A stretch of 64,000 nt of DNA, from assembly GCF_014204935.1 (NCBI RefSeq), contig NZ_JACHMJ010000001.1, positions 744,001 through 808,000 on the forward strand, in the 5' to 3' direction. A program made the position numbers and the translations under genes. The notes beneath the pieces are model-generated. The model was not told the origin of the DNA and did no database searches. It worked only from the letters and a program-made list of their open reading frames with translations. How positions within the stretch are numbered: position 1 is the first letter of the stretch; the number at the start of each line of letters is the position of its first letter. Shown one piece after another: positions 9,901 through 18,522 of this stretch. This stretch comes from Conyzicola lurida (lineage in GTDB: Bacteria; Actinomycetota; Actinomycetes; Actinomycetales; Microbacteriaceae).

Positions 9901-10364
9901 CTGCCGAGCGCCCGCTCGCTGCGCGACGTCGGCCGGCAGACCAGTACCGGGCACGGCGCCGAGTGCTGCACCCGCGAGGCGGTACTGCCGAGCAGGATGG
10001 TGCGGCTGAGGCCGCGGCTGCCCGACGCCATCGAGATGAGGTCGGCGTCGAGGTCTTCGGCCGCCCGGATGATCTCTTGGGCGGGGGAGCCGCTGCGAAC
10101 CTGCGTGTGGATCGTCGGGCCCCAGCCCTCGAATTCTGCGGCGACGATGTCGACGGCCGACTTGGCGTCTTCGCGATAGCTCAGCTCGGTCATCCCACCC
10201 GTGTGCTGCGGGCCCAGCTCGTTCGCGAACGGCGCCGCCGCGTACGGGCTCACCACCGCCACGATCGTCACGTCGGTGATCTCGCGGGAGTCGGCGATCC
10301 ACTTGAACTGGCGGGCGCCGACGAGTGACGCTTGCGATCCGTCGGTGGCGACGATGACGTGCAT
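9897..10364 (-). CDS. Universal stress protein, UspA family
   Basis: A 155-residue single-domain Usp. The first strand MHVIVATDGS and the C-terminal CPVLVCRP strand are typical. The ATP loop near residues 113-127 (ASGSRGLSRTILLGS) is imperfect: the first two glycines of the G-2x-G-9x-G pattern do not line up, so ATP binding may be weak or absent. It lies 3 bases after an amino acid permease gene in the same direction. Usp partners next to transporters are common and often modulate them, so joint regulation is likely. Confidence 0.87.
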   Translation of the reverse strand: MHVIVATDGSQASLVGARQFKWIADSREITDVTIVAVVSPYAAAPFANELGPQHTGGMTELSYREDAKSAVDIVAAEFEGWGPTIHTQVRSGSPAQEIIRAAEDLDADLISMASGSRGLSRTILLGSTASRVQHSAPCPVLVCRPTSRSERALGS

Positions 10365-10367
10365 GGC

Positions 10368-11822
10368 TCAGAGCTCCTTGTTCCCGGAGGGAGGTTCGAC
10401 TGCCGCTAGGTTGGGCTTCTTCTTGCCGAAGAAGTTCTGGAAGAGGTAGAGGACGAGCCCGACGGCGAGCAGTCCCGCGACCCAGAAGAGAGCGTCGGGG
10501 TCGTCGATCAGTGTGTAGACCAGAACGGCGAGGTTGCCGATGATGCCGAGCATGAGCAGGACCGTGTTCGCCCGGTACACGCCCTCGCCCTCGTTGGTTC
10601 CCCGCAGTTTCAGGCAGGCGACGATCACGAGCGCGTAGATGAACAGCAAGAAGACCACGGTGATGGTGGCGAGCCGGTCGACGATGTCGAGCTGCTCGTC
10701 GGCCGGGATGCCGGCTTGGCTCGTGCGGATCGCCGCGCCGATGACCAAGAGCGAGCCCACGATGGCGGCGCCGAAGATGAGCGCGACGTACGGGCTGCGC
10801 CGAGTCGGGTGCACCTTGGCGAATACCGCGGGCACGACGTTCTCGCGCGCCATCCCGAACAGAATTCGTGACTGCGCGACAACGGTCACCAGCGCGGTGT
10901 TGCTGATCGCGATCATGGCGATCACGCCGAAGACGACGAGCATGATCGAGGCGGGCACGAAGAACAGGTCGGCGCGGATCACCTCGAGCAGGGTGTTGCC
11001 GGCGAGGGTCTCGATCGGCACGGCGAGGGCCGCCGCGATCGAGACGAGCACGTACACGACACCCGCGGTCACCATGCCGCCGATGAGTGCACGGGGGAAC
11101 GCTTTCGACGGGTTGATGGTCTCCTCCGCCACGTTCGCGGCGTTCTCGAAGCCGGTCATCGCGAAGAACGCGAGCGACACCCCCGCGAGCACCGCGAGGA
11201 TCGGCCCGCCGCTGTTTCCGTCGACATTGAACTGCAGCAGTACCGAGGGGTCGCCCACACCCTCGACCAGGGCGATGACACCGATGATGACGACGATGAT
11301 GAGTCCGCTGATCTCGATGAAGGTCATCACGACGTTCGCCACGACCGACTCGGTGATGCCGATCAGGTTGACCACCGTGATCAGCGCGACGAAGACGAGT
11401 GCGATGATCGCGGCTCCCCAGACGGCGTCCTCCGGCAGGCCGATGAGACCCCCGAAGTACCGCACGAAGCCGGACGCGAGCGAACCGACGGCGGCCATGT
11501 TGGCCGACAGCATGCAGATGGTGATGAAGAACGTCAGCACCGGGCTGCGGAAGGCTTTGTTGATGTACAGGGAGGCGCCGGCGGCCTGCGGGTACTTCGT
11601 GACCAGCTCGGCGTAGGCGAGTCCTGTGACGGTGGCAATCGCCACGCCGACGAGGAACGCCATCCAGAAAGCGCCGCCGACGGCCGCCGCGACCAGCCCG
11701 ACGAGGACGTAGATGCCGGAGCCGAGAACGTCTCCGACCACGTAGAAATACAGCTGTCTGGCCGTGATCGACCGCTTCAGCTCACCGTGCTGGACGACGT
11801 TTGGTTCTGCTGGCATCACCAT
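10368..11822 (-). CDS. APC-superfamily amino acid permease
   Basis: A 484-residue integral membrane protein with about 12 hydrophobic helices. The first unwound helix reads VVGDVLGSGIYVLVG, the signature of APC transporters, and the mid-protein AFFAMTGFENAANVAEE segment is the conserved helix 6 region with the substrate-binding phenylalanine and glutamate-rich loop. It should import or exchange an amino acid or polyamine across the cell membrane by a cation- or exchange-driven mechanism. Two close ATG codons (11822 and 11816) are possible. It forms a two-gene unit with the Usp gene. Confidence 0.87.
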   Translation of the reverse strand: MVMPAEPNVVQHGELKRSITARQLYFYVVGDVLGSGIYVLVGLVAAAVGGAFWMAFLVGVAIATVTGLAYAELVTKYPQAAGASLYINKAFRSPVLTFFITICMLSANMAAVGSLASGFVRYFGGLIGLPEDAVWGAAIIALVFVALITVVNLIGITESVVANVVMTFIEISGLIIVVIIGVIALVEGVGDPSVLLQFNVDGNSGGPILAVLAGVSLAFFAMTGFENAANVAEETINPSKAFPRALIGGMVTAGVVYVLVSIAAALAVPIETLAGNTLLEVIRADLFFVPASIMLVVFGVIAMIAISNTALVTVVAQSRILFGMARENVVPAVFAKVHPTRRSPYVALIFGAAIVGSLLVIGAAIRTSQAGIPADEQLDIVDRLATITVVFLLFIYALVIVACLKLRGTNEGEGVYRANTVLLMLGIIGNLAVLVYTLIDDPDALFWVAGLLAVGLVLYLFQNFFGKKKPNLAAVEPPSGNKEL

Positions 11823-11987
11823 TTCGCAACCCTAGGGCCATTCGTCGCCGCGGTCGAGAAGTTTTTCACAGACGGCGGCGCGCGTCGCCCGCTATTAGCG
11901 GAAATCGCGCGCGGCGCAAGCCTCCATCTCCGGCGGGGAACTGGCACCATGTGACTGACCGTCAACGACGCAGAGGAGCACCGACGA

Positions 11988-12413
11988 ATGGCCGAGAAAT
12001 CGACGAAGAGCGGATTCACCGCCGAGGAGCGCGCCGCGATGAAGGAGCGCGCCAAGGAGCTGAAAACAGCCCAGACCAACGCCGAGGCACTCGCCGCGCA
12101 GCTCGAGAAGATCGCCGAACTGCCGCCCGCCGACCGCGCCCTCGCGGAGGGGATCCACGAGATCGTCACCGAGAACGCACCGACGCTCACCGCCAAGCTC
12201 TGGTACGGCATGCCCGGGTACGCGCTCGACGGCAAGATCCTCTGCTTCTTCCAGTCCGCCGAGAAGTTCGGCTCCCGGTACTCGACCCTCGGCTTCAACG
12301 ACGTCGCGACACTCGACGACGGCGAGCTGTGGCCGACCGCGTTCGCCGTCACCGAGCTGACTCCTGCGGTGAAGAAGACGATCGCCGAGCTGGTGAAGAA
12401 GGCGGTCAGCTGA
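11988..12413 (+). CDS. DUF1801 domain protein (YdhG-like)
   Basis: A 141-residue soluble protein. The first 45 residues are a charged helical extension; the DUF1801 core follows, with the characteristic [19 protein letters not shown] segment and [17 protein letters not shown]. The fold is shared with YdhG and frataxin-like iron-binding proteins, but the function of this group is not established. A GAGGAG ribosome site lies before the ATG. A second DUF1801 protein is at 34325-34705. The gene is followed 76 bases on by the reductase gene in the same direction. Confidence 0.75.
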   Translation: MAEKSTKSGFTAEERAAMKERAKELKTAQTNAEALAAQLEKIAELPPADRALAEGIHEIVTENAPTLTAKLWYGMPGYALDGKILCFFQSAEKFGSRYSTLGFNDVATLDDGELWPTAFAVTELTPAVKKTIAELVKKAVS

Positions 12414-12489
12414 TCGGAATGCCGGGCGCCTCGAAGGCGTTACTCCAGTCGAGACGCGGCAGCGGCCGCTCAGCCCGAAGGAGACCGGC

Positions 12490-13182
12490 ATGACCTCGCC
12501 CACCACCATTGGCATCCTCGGCGCGGGCAAAGTCGGCACCGTGCTCGCCCGCCTCGCCCTGCACGCCGGCTACGAGGTACTGATCGCCGGGTCGGGCAAG
12601 CCGCAGCGCATCAGTCTCATCATCGACGTGCTCGCACCGGGTGCGAAGGTCGAGACCTCGGAGAACGTCGCACTGCACTCCGACGTGGTGATCCTGGCGC
12701 TGCCGCTGGGCAAGCTGGCATCCGTTCCCGCGCAGGCGCTCGAGGGCAAGGTCGTCATCGACGCCATGAACTACTGGTGGGAGACCGACGGCGTGCGCGA
12801 CGACCTCCTCGACCCGCGCACCTCGACGAGCGAGATCGTGCAGGAGTTCTTGCCCGGTTCGACGGTGGTGAAGGCCTTCAACCACATGGGGTACCACGAC
12901 CTCGACGAGGGCTACCGGCCGCGGGGGAGCGAAGGCCGCCGAGCCATCGCCATCGCCGCTGACGACTCGGACGCCGTGCACACCGTCGCCACGATCGTCG
13001 ATGCCCTCGGCTTCGATCCTCTCCCTCTCGACACACTCGCAGACGGCGTCATCCTGCAACCGGGGAATCCCGCCTTCGGTGCCAATCTCGAAGCACCCGA
13101 CCTGCGGCGTCTCGTCGACGCGTTCCCGGATTCCGAACAGGGCCGCGCGCTCGCCGAGGCACGCGCCGACGAAGCCGCCTAG
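12490..13182 (+). CDS. NADPH-dependent F420 reductase-like protein
   Basis: A 230-residue Rossmann protein beginning [20 protein letters not shown], the dinucleotide-binding fingerprint of the F420H2:NADP oxidoreductase/NPD family. Further matches are [22 protein letters not shown] and the late [15 protein letters not shown] segment, which are typical of family members that bind NADP and in some cases F420. True F420 reduction is an inference; some relatives are NADP-linked enzymes of unknown substrate. An AAGGAG site precedes the ATG. Its stop overlaps the convergent GNAT gene by 4 bases. Confidence 0.8.
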   Translation: MTSPTTIGILGAGKVGTVLARLALHAGYEVLIAGSGKPQRISLIIDVLAPGAKVETSENVALHSDVVILALPLGKLASVPAQALEGKVVIDAMNYWWETDGVRDDLLDPRTSTSEIVQEFLPGSTVVKAFNHMGYHDLDEGYRPRGSEGRRAIAIAADDSDAVHTVATIVDALGFDPLPLDTLADGVILQPGNPAFGANLEAPDLRRLVDAFPDSEQGRALAEARADEAA

Positions 13183-13751
13183 TCGAGCGCGAGCCGCATG
13201 ACGATGCGAGGGATGCCGCCGGAGACCGAATCCGTCTTCGCGACGGTGGCGAATCCCGACCGCTCGAACATGCTGCGAGTACCGACGAACGCCATCGTCT
13301 GATCGACCCGCTTCGTTCCGTTGTCGACCGGGTAGCTCTCGACGGCCGGCGCGCCCGAGGTGCGCGCGTAGTCGACGGCCCCATCGATGAGCGCCGTCGT
13401 GATGCCCTGCTTGCGGTAGCCGGGTCGCACGCGGATGCACCAGATGGACCAGACGGGGAGGGCGTCGACGTGCGGGATCTTGCGCGAGTGCTCGATCGGG
13501 TGCAGGTCAGATCGGGGAGCGACGCCGGCCCAGCCGACGACTTCGCCGTCGAGGTAGGCGAGCACGCCCGGGGCCGTCTTTCGCCGGGTCAGCTGACGGA
13601 CCTTGTCCGCCCGCTCGGTGCCGACGAGCGCTTTGTTTTCCGCGGAGCTCAGCCGCCATGACAGGCACCAGCAGACCGACGACTCCGGCTTCTTCGGCCC
13701 GAGCATCGTCGCTACACCGTCGAAGTCGTGCGCCGGCTTCACCTCGATCAC
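13179..13751 (-). CDS. GNAT-family N-acetyltransferase
   Basis: A 190-residue acetyltransferase. The acetyl-CoA site is clear: [20 protein letters not shown] includes the RxxGxxGxA-like loop. The C-terminal part [14 protein letters not shown] is motif B. The N-terminal region carries a cysteine/tryptophan-rich strand ([11 protein letters not shown]). Substrate unknown. The GTG start at 13751 is preceded by a strong GAGGAGG ribosome site that is buried in a predicted hairpin (13752-13792). It lies downstream of the RelE/Phd pair in the same direction. Confidence 0.82.
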   Translation of the reverse strand: MIEVKPAHDFDGVATMLGPKKPESSVCWCLSWRLSSAENKALVGTERADKVRQLTRRKTAPGVLAYLDGEVVGWAGVAPRSDLHPIEHSRKIPHVDALPVWSIWCIRVRPGYRKQGITTALIDGAVDYARTSGAPAVESYPVDNGTKRVDQTMAFVGTRSMFERSGFATVAKTDSVSGGIPRIVMRLALD

Positions 13752-13792
13752 GCGCCACCTCCTCGCATCATCGTGGCACGGAGGGGTGGCGC
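13752..13792 (-). promoter_or_regulatory. Hairpin masking the ribosome site of the GNAT gene
   Basis: On the minus-strand RNA the 5' arm (13792 to 13780) and the 3' arm (13764 to 13752) pair as 8 base pairs (GCGCCACC with GGTGGCGC), a single A bulge and 4 more pairs. The 3' arm contains the GAGGAGG Shine-Dalgarno sequence, and its last base touches the GTG start codon. Folding would block translation. It could also help terminate the upstream toxin transcript. No run of U follows, so translational control is the better guess. Confidence 0.5.
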
Positions 13793-13810
13793 GGATAAAG
13801 GGCCGCTTCG

Positions 13811-14080
13811 TCAGCCTGTCCGGTAGACGTCGCGTCGGTGCGCGATGGCGACGATCTCGATAACCAGTACGTCGTCGACGATCCGATAGATCACCCGGTA
13901 CTCACCCCGGCGTGCCGAATAGAGCGGAAACAGGGGCGCCGCGAGCTGTTTGCCGACGCGGCGCGGGTTCTCCGCCAGTGCTCCGGTGATGAACTGCCAG
14001 GCGGCCGTCGCCACCTTCTCGGGAAGGATTTCGGAAAGTGCTCTTGAGGCCGCCCGGCTGAGCCGTACCTCGTAGGTCAC
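13811..14080 (-). CDS. RelE/ParE-family toxin
   Basis: An 89-residue basic protein with the RelE fold pattern: MTYEVRLSRAASRALSEILP at the start and YRVIYRIVDDVLVIEIVAI with a final HRRDVYR that carries the usual C-terminal histidine, arginine and tyrosine. Members are mRNA interferases that cut at the ribosomal A site, or gyrase poisons in the ParE branch. It overlaps the antitoxin gene by 4 bases (ATGA), the standard order antitoxin then toxin. The adjacent Phd-like gene supports a complete type II system. Confidence 0.9.
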   Translation of the reverse strand: MTYEVRLSRAASRALSEILPEKVATAAWQFITGALAENPRRVGKQLAAPLFPLYSARRGEYRVIYRIVDDVLVIEIVAIAHRRDVYRTG

Positions 14081-14361
14081 TCGCGAAGCCGTCCGGCCCG
14101 GCGCATTGCATTTTCCACCTCGACGATGCCGACCGTCTCGCCGGCATCGAGCTCGGCCAGACCCGCGCCGATGGTCGCGACGAGCGCGCTGTCACCGAGA
14201 ATCGCAAGGGTTTCCATCAGTGCGTCGTAGTCGTCTGCGCCCAGCAGCACCGCGGCTCGACGTCCGTTCCGCGTCACGTCAAATCGCTCGTGAGTCGTTT
14301 CCGCCGCATCGACGATCTTGGAGAACGTCGCTCGAGCCTCGGCGATAGACAGCGTCATCAT
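14077..14361 (-). CDS. Phd/YefM-family antitoxin
   Basis: A 94-residue protein starting TLSIAEARATFSKIVDAAE, the Phd/YefM DNA-binding domain, with the NGRRAAVLLGADDYDAL segment that ends that domain at about residue 55. The C-terminal half should wrap the RelE toxin. Such antitoxins repress their own promoter, and toxin binding modulates this. ATG codons lie at 14367, 14361 and 14358; a TAGAAT -10 hexamer at 14374-14369 puts the likely transcript start at 14361, so I choose that as a leaderless start. Confidence 0.88.
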   Translation of the reverse strand: MMTLSIAEARATFSKIVDAAETTHERFDVTRNGRRAAVLLGADDYDALMETLAILGDSALVATIGAGLAELDAGETVGIVEVENAMRRAGRLRE

Positions 14362-14368
14362 GTACATA

Positions 14369-14374
14369 ATTCTA
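14369..14374 (-). promoter_or_regulatory. -10 hexamer of the toxin-antitoxin operon
   Basis: TAGAAT on the minus strand, 7 bases before the ATG at 14361. It is close to the consensus TATAAT and overlaps the alternative upstream start codon at 14367, which argues against that start. No clear -35 is visible. Confidence 0.5.
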
Positions 14375-14441
14375 GCGTTCCAGTCTCCCAATCGTCCTGT
14401 GACTGTGCCTTCCCCGGGGCGGATTGCGAGGTCGCCGCTCG

Positions 14442-15386
14442 CTATCTGTGGATAGGCGACGGGACCGCGCGGCTGGGCAGGACTGCGGCTTGTGCCCGGC
14501 GCGGCCGCTCGGCGGCCAGCACGACCGCCACCGCCACCGCGCTCACGCCGAAGCCGACCGCGGTGATCCAGGTGAACGGCTCCCCGAACGCGATGGCCCC
14601 GGCGACCGCGGTGGTCGGAGCGACGGCGAACAGCAGCGCGTTCAGCGAGGTCACGCCGATGCGGCGGATCAGCCACCAGTACAGCCCGTACGCGAGCAGC
14701 GACGGTACGGCTGCCGCGAACGCGGTGGTAGCCCAGAACGTCGAGGATGCCGGCGGCGTCGCGTCCCCCGTCACAACGGCGATCGCTGTGAGCGCTAGGG
14801 CAACCACCATGACGTGGATCGTCAGTGTGGCGAGAATCGGGAGATCGTTGGGGTGGCGGCGGTCGATGAACGTCGCGGCGATGAGGCACGCCATGGCGAG
14901 CGCGGGCAGCGCATAGGCGACGGGCGGTGCCGACGAGATCTGGGAGCCGACGACGAGCACCACGCCGACGGCGCCGAGCGCGAGTCCCGCCCACGACGCG
15001 CCTCGCACCCTGGTGCCGAGAAGCGGTCCGACGAGGGTGGCGACGACGAGCGGCTGCACCGCGTCGATGAGGGCTGTGGTGCCGGTGCTGATGCCGACCG
15101 CGACCGAGGCGTAGACGAAGACCACGTAGCCGAGCTGCGAGAACGCGCCGACGGCGATCTGGCGCCGGACCGCCGTGCGCCCGAGCCCGCGCAGTGCGCC
15201 GGTCGACAGGCTGACCGCGACTAGCACGCCTGCCAAGAGCAGATAGCGCCAGAGCAGGAGGGTCCACATCGAGCCGTCGACGGTGGCGACTTTCGCGGCG
15301 ACGAATCCCGAACTCCACGCGAGCACGAAGGCGGCCGATGCGGCGATGGTGACACCGCTCCGGAGTAAACAGGTCTGTGTAGTCAT
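14442..15386 (-). CDS. EamA-family (DMT) transporter
   Basis: A 314-residue membrane protein with ten hydrophobic helices in two EamA repeats (the first begins AAFVLAWSSGFVAAKVA, the second after about residue 150). EamA proteins are usually metabolite or drug exporters. The start at 15386 is an ATG with TATAGT 7 bases upstream; longer in-frame reading into the TetR gene is not expected. It is divergent from a TetR repressor with only 33 bases between starts, a strong sign that TetR controls it and that a small molecule effector is exported. Confidence 0.87.
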   Translation of the reverse strand: MTTQTCLLRSGVTIAASAAFVLAWSSGFVAAKVATVDGSMWTLLLWRYLLLAGVLVAVSLSTGALRGLGRTAVRRQIAVGAFSQLGYVVFVYASVAVGISTGTTALIDAVQPLVVATLVGPLLGTRVRGASWAGLALGAVGVVLVVGSQISSAPPVAYALPALAMACLIAATFIDRRHPNDLPILATLTIHVMVVALALTAIAVVTGDATPPASSTFWATTAFAAAVPSLLAYGLYWWLIRRIGVTSLNALLFAVAPTTAVAGAIAFGEPFTWITAVGFGVSAVAVAVVLAAERPRRAQAAVLPSRAVPSPIHR

Positions 15387-15413
15387 CGATGAAACTATAC
15401 AGGTCGGTATACT
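15369..15413. promoter_or_regulatory. Shared promoter and probable TetR operators
   Basis: Two copies of ACAGGTCKGT (15369-15378 and 15399-15408) start exactly 30 bases apart, close to three helical turns. The second lies in an imperfect palindrome TATACAGGTCGGTATA (15396-15411) that overlaps both -10 hexamers: TATAGT for eamA (minus, 15399-15394) and TATACT for tetR (plus, 15408-15413). The first lies within codons 3-6 of eamA. Binding of the TetR product would block both promoters. Confidence 0.65.
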
Positions 15414-15419
15414 CGAACC

Positions 15420-16007
15420 ATGACCACAGCCGTGCCGGAACTCGCCCCCCTCACGCCCGGCGCACGCCGAGTGCTGGATGCCGCGTCCGAACTGTTCTAC
15501 GAACGCGGCATCCACGCCGTCGGGGTCGACACCATCTCTGAAGCCGCCGGCGTCTCGAAGAAGACGCTCTATGACCGGTTCGGCTCGAAAGACGCCCTCG
15601 TCGTCTCCTACCTGCAGCACCGCGACGAACGGTGGCGTGCCCATCTCGCCGCGGCGCTCGCCGAGGTTCCCGAGCCGGGCATCGACCGTGTGCTCGTGGT
15701 TTTCGACGCCTCCATCTCGTGGAGCGATGCCAACACCCCCAAGGGATGCAGTGCGATCAACGCGCGTGCCGAGGTCAGCGACGACGACGGTGCGAACTCG
15801 GTGTTCCCCGAGGTCAGCCGGCAGAAGATCTGGCTGCTGGAGCTGTTCGCCGGACTGTGCCGCGAGGCGAACATCGCCGACCCGGACGCGACGGCGAAAA
15901 CCCTGATGCTGCTCTACGAGGGCGCGATCGTCACGGTAGGGATGCAGACGTTCGCCGGCCCGTTCGAGGTCGCCCGCGATGTCGCGCGGCGGCTGCTCTC
16001 CGCCTGA
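15420..16007 (+). CDS. TetR-family transcriptional regulator
   Basis: A 195-residue regulator. The N-terminal HTH (about residues 15-60) reads ASELFYERGIHAVGVDTI then EAAGVSKKTLYDRFGSKDAL, a textbook TetR helix-turn-helix. The C-terminal ligand domain has the GCSAINARAEV segment found in TetR_C subfamilies that sense small hydrophobic compounds. It is expected to repress itself and the divergent EamA exporter through the operator at 15369-15413. The ATG lies 6 bases after the TATACT hexamer, so the message is probably leaderless. Confidence 0.9.
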   Translation: MTTAVPELAPLTPGARRVLDAASELFYERGIHAVGVDTISEAAGVSKKTLYDRFGSKDALVVSYLQHRDERWRAHLAAALAEVPEPGIDRVLVVFDASISWSDANTPKGCSAINARAEVSDDDGANSVFPEVSRQKIWLLELFAGLCREANIADPDATAKTLMLLYEGAIVTVGMQTFAGPFEVARDVARRLLSA

Positions 16008-16066
16008 CCCGGGTATCCTGAGAGCCGCTGAGCCCGTCGAAGCGCACCACCTCGAGAGGACCCGGC

Positions 16067-17653
16067 ATGAGCCTGATCAGACTGAACGACGTCGAACTGA
16101 GCTTCGAGAACGCCCCGGTGCTGCGCGAAGCCTTCTTCCGACTCGAGGCGAAGGACCGCGTCGGCCTCATCGGAAAGAACGGCTCGGGCAAGTCGACCCT
16201 CCTCAAGCTCGCCCTCGAGCAGGTACACCCCGATTCGGGAACCGTCACGGTCGAGGCCGGCGTCAAGCTGGGCTACTTCTCCCAGTTCTCGGAACTCAAC
16301 GGCGCGTCATCCATCACCGAGGTTCTGGAGGGGCTCTTCTCGCACATCCACGAGATCGAAGCCGAACTCGCCTCGATCGACGCGCTCATCGCCGCCGACC
16401 CGATGGGTTCGCAGGTCGACGACCTGATCCAGCGCCAGGCCACGCTGTTCGAAGACATGGACCGCCTCGACGGCTGGGACTATAAGCGCCACATCGACAC
16501 CGCGCTCACCACCCTCGGCTTCACCGAGGCGCACCGCGTCTGCCCGATCGACGACCTCTCGGGCGGATGGCGCAACCGGGCGGCTCTCGCCAAGATCCTG
16601 CTCGAGGCCCCCGACGTGCTGCTGCTCGACGAACCCACCAATTATCTGGATGTCGCTGGCGTCGAGTGGCTCGAAGCGTGGTTCCGCGACTTCCGTGGCG
16701 CGGCCATCATCGTGTCGCACGACCGGCGCTTCCTCGACTCCGTCGTCACGCGGATCATCGAGGTGGAGAACTTCCACCTGCACGAGTACCCCGGCAACTT
16801 CGACGAGTACATCGTGCAGAAGCAGTTCCGCCTCAAGACGCTCGAGGCGCAGTTCGTACACGAGAACGAGTTGCTCGCGTTCGAGGCCGAGGGAATCTCC
16901 GACCGCCGCGAAGCCGCGAAAGCCGCGAGCCGCGGGCTCGACAAGAAGCTGTCGACGATCAAGAAGTCGCGTGCCCCACGCCCCGTCGACCAGATCATCA
17001 CCGAGATCTACGGAGGCCTGCACGTGAAAGACGTGCTCTGCCGCATCGAGGGACTGAGCAAGTCCTACGGCGACAAGGTGCTGTTCGAGGACCTCACGCT
17101 CGAGGTGCGCCGCGGCAACCGCATCGTCGTGCTCGGCTCGAACGGCAGCGGTAAGAGCACGCTGTTGCGCGTGCTGATGGGGGAGGAGAAGGCCGACCAC
17201 GGCTCGGCCAACTGGGCGAGCGGTGCGGGAGTCGTCTCGTACAACCAGATGCTCGCCGAACTCGACGACGACGACACGGTCACCCACGCCGTCAACGCGA
17301 TGCCCGGGAGCCTCGCGTTCAGCGCGACGCGAAAGTCGGTCGGGCGCTTCCTGTCGATGTTCCAGTTCTCCGAGGTCGATCTCAAGAACCGCATCGGCAA
17401 CCTGTCGGGCGGCCAGCGCGCCCGCGTCGCCATGGCGCAGTGCCTGCTCTCCGGCGCATCCGTGCTGGTGCTCGACGAGCCGACCAACCACCTCGATATG
17501 TCGAGCACCCAGGTGATGGAACGCGCACTGCTGCACTTCCCCGGTGCCGTCATCGTCGTCAGCCACGACCGCTTCTTCACCGACAAGATCGCCAACAGGC
17601 GGCTCGTCTTCGACGCGTCGAAGCCCGGCGAAATCGCCGTCGGCGCGGCGTAA
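16067..17653 (+). CDS. ABC-F family ATP-binding protein (EttA/Uup type)
   Basis: A 528-residue soluble protein with two ABC domains and no membrane segments. Walker A motifs are GKNGSGKST (lysine 42) and GSNGSGKST (lysine 363). Signatures are DLSGGWRNRAALAKI and NLSGGQRARVAMAQ; Walker B motifs are LLLDEPTNYLD and LVLDEPTNHLD. A charged linker around residues 250-320 (RREAAKAASRGLDKKL) is the P-site tRNA-interaction motif. ABC-F proteins act on the ribosome; some protect against antibiotics, others control translation. Which applies here is not clear. A -10-like TATCCT at 16014 and a GAGAGGA ribosome site precede the ATG. Confidence 0.92.
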   Translation: MSLIRLNDVELSFENAPVLREAFFRLEAKDRVGLIGKNGSGKSTLLKLALEQVHPDSGTVTVEAGVKLGYFSQFSELNGASSITEVLEGLFSHIHEIEAELASIDALIAADPMGSQVDDLIQRQATLFEDMDRLDGWDYKRHIDTALTTLGFTEAHRVCPIDDLSGGWRNRAALAKILLEAPDVLLLDEPTNYLDVAGVEWLEAWFRDFRGAAIIVSHDRRFLDSVVTRIIEVENFHLHEYPGNFDEYIVQKQFRLKTLEAQFVHENELLAFEAEGISDRREAAKAASRGLDKKLSTIKKSRAPRPVDQIITEIYGGLHVKDVLCRIEGLSKSYGDKVLFEDLTLEVRRGNRIVVLGSNGSGKSTLLRVLMGEEKADHGSANWASGAGVVSYNQMLAELDDDDTVTHAVNAMPGSLAFSATRKSVGRFLSMFQFSEVDLKNRIGNLSGGQRARVAMAQCLLSGASVLVLDEPTNHLDMSSTQVMERALLHFPGAVIVVSHDRFFTDKIANRRLVFDASKPGEIAVGAA

Positions 17654-17693
17654 GGGAGCACCGCTCTAGTCGAGGATCTGTTAGCTTTCAGCC

Positions 17694-18470
17694 ATGACCT
17701 TCCGATCCGTTTCTGTGATGGCGCTGGTCGCCGTTTCCATCGTGCTGGCGGGATGCAGCGTGCAGGAGCCGCCGGCCGAGGTGACACCCTCGGTGACCGC
17801 GGTCGATACGAGCGGGTGGGAGACGATCAGCCTCAGCGGCAGCAGTTCGCTCAGCAATCAGACATTCGAGATTCCATCGGAGGCTCGGTCGATCGACCTG
17901 ACCGTCGCGTGTGCTCAGGGGAGCGTGGTGTTCGTCAGCAGCGGTGACCCGGCGGACCCGATGGCGACTCCGGGCGCGGAAGCATGGTGCGGTTCGGTGA
18001 CGACGCAGCGGCTCCCGCTGGTGGAAACACCGCGCATACTGAGGCTCTCCGTGGGAGTGCCCGACGGTGCGACGTTCGCCATCACGGGGGAGTTCAGTAC
18101 GGAACAGGCGACTTCTCCGGACCCCGCTGTCGAGGCAGACTGCAAGCGGTACTTCGACCTCTACTCAGCCGTGTACAACGCTGACGATGGATTCCGGCTG
18201 GGCCTCACCTCGCCTGAGGACTGGGCGAACCAGATTGCGATCGCGGGACGCGATGCGTCGGCACTGGATGCGGACAGTAGCGAGATTATGGCCCTGCAGT
18301 TGCCAGCCATCGTAGCTACGTTGAATCGGACTGACCTCGTGCCGGGCAGCCTCACTGGAGTGCTGGGTATTGAGCGGATTCCGGAATTCTCGGCAGCCAC
18401 CAACATTTTTCAGCAGGTGTGCAACCGTAACGGCAACGCGTTGACGATCATGGCCCAATACGGCGGTTAA
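17694..18470 (+). CDS. Putative lipoprotein of unknown function
   Basis: A 258-residue secreted protein. The N-terminal signal peptide ends in a lipobox (IVLAGC, cysteine at about residue 20), so it should be lipid-anchored on the outer face of the membrane. The mature part begins with a beta-rich region (about residues 35-130) and then a helical region with two further cysteines. I recognise no known domain. GC content falls toward the 3' end compared with neighbours. A TTAGCT hexamer ends 7 bases before the ATG. Confidence 0.75.
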   Translation: MTFRSVSVMALVAVSIVLAGCSVQEPPAEVTPSVTAVDTSGWETISLSGSSSLSNQTFEIPSEARSIDLTVACAQGSVVFVSSGDPADPMATPGAEAWCGSVTTQRLPLVETPRILRLSVGVPDGATFAITGEFSTEQATSPDPAVEADCKRYFDLYSAVYNADDGFRLGLTSPEDWANQIAIAGRDASALDADSSEIMALQLPAIVATLNRTDLVPGSLTGVLGIERIPEFSAATNIFQQVCNRNGNALTIMAQYGG

Positions 18471-18477
18471 CGCGCAG

Positions 18478-18507
18478 GGCGGCACGCGACCGAAGTCGCG
18501 TACCGCC
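18478..18507. terminator. Bidirectional hairpin between convergent genes
   Basis: GGCGG, one mismatch, ACGCGAC, a CGAA tetraloop, GTCGCGT, the mismatch partner, then CCGCC. The 12-pair stem lies between the stops of the lipoprotein (+) and the HesB-like gene (-). No long U run follows on either side. Confidence 0.6.
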
Positions 18508-18522
18508 GTCGAGTGCGCGGAA

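Noticed and set aside
14077-15318. Extension of the antitoxin frame upstream into the EamA gene
   Set aside because: The extra region lies in another frame of the EamA gene, and a -10 hexamer just before 14361 marks the true start.
16024-16046. GCTGAGCCCGTCGAAGC near the ABC-F start as another palindrome copy
   Set aside because: Only one half with mismatches; no complementary arm is present.
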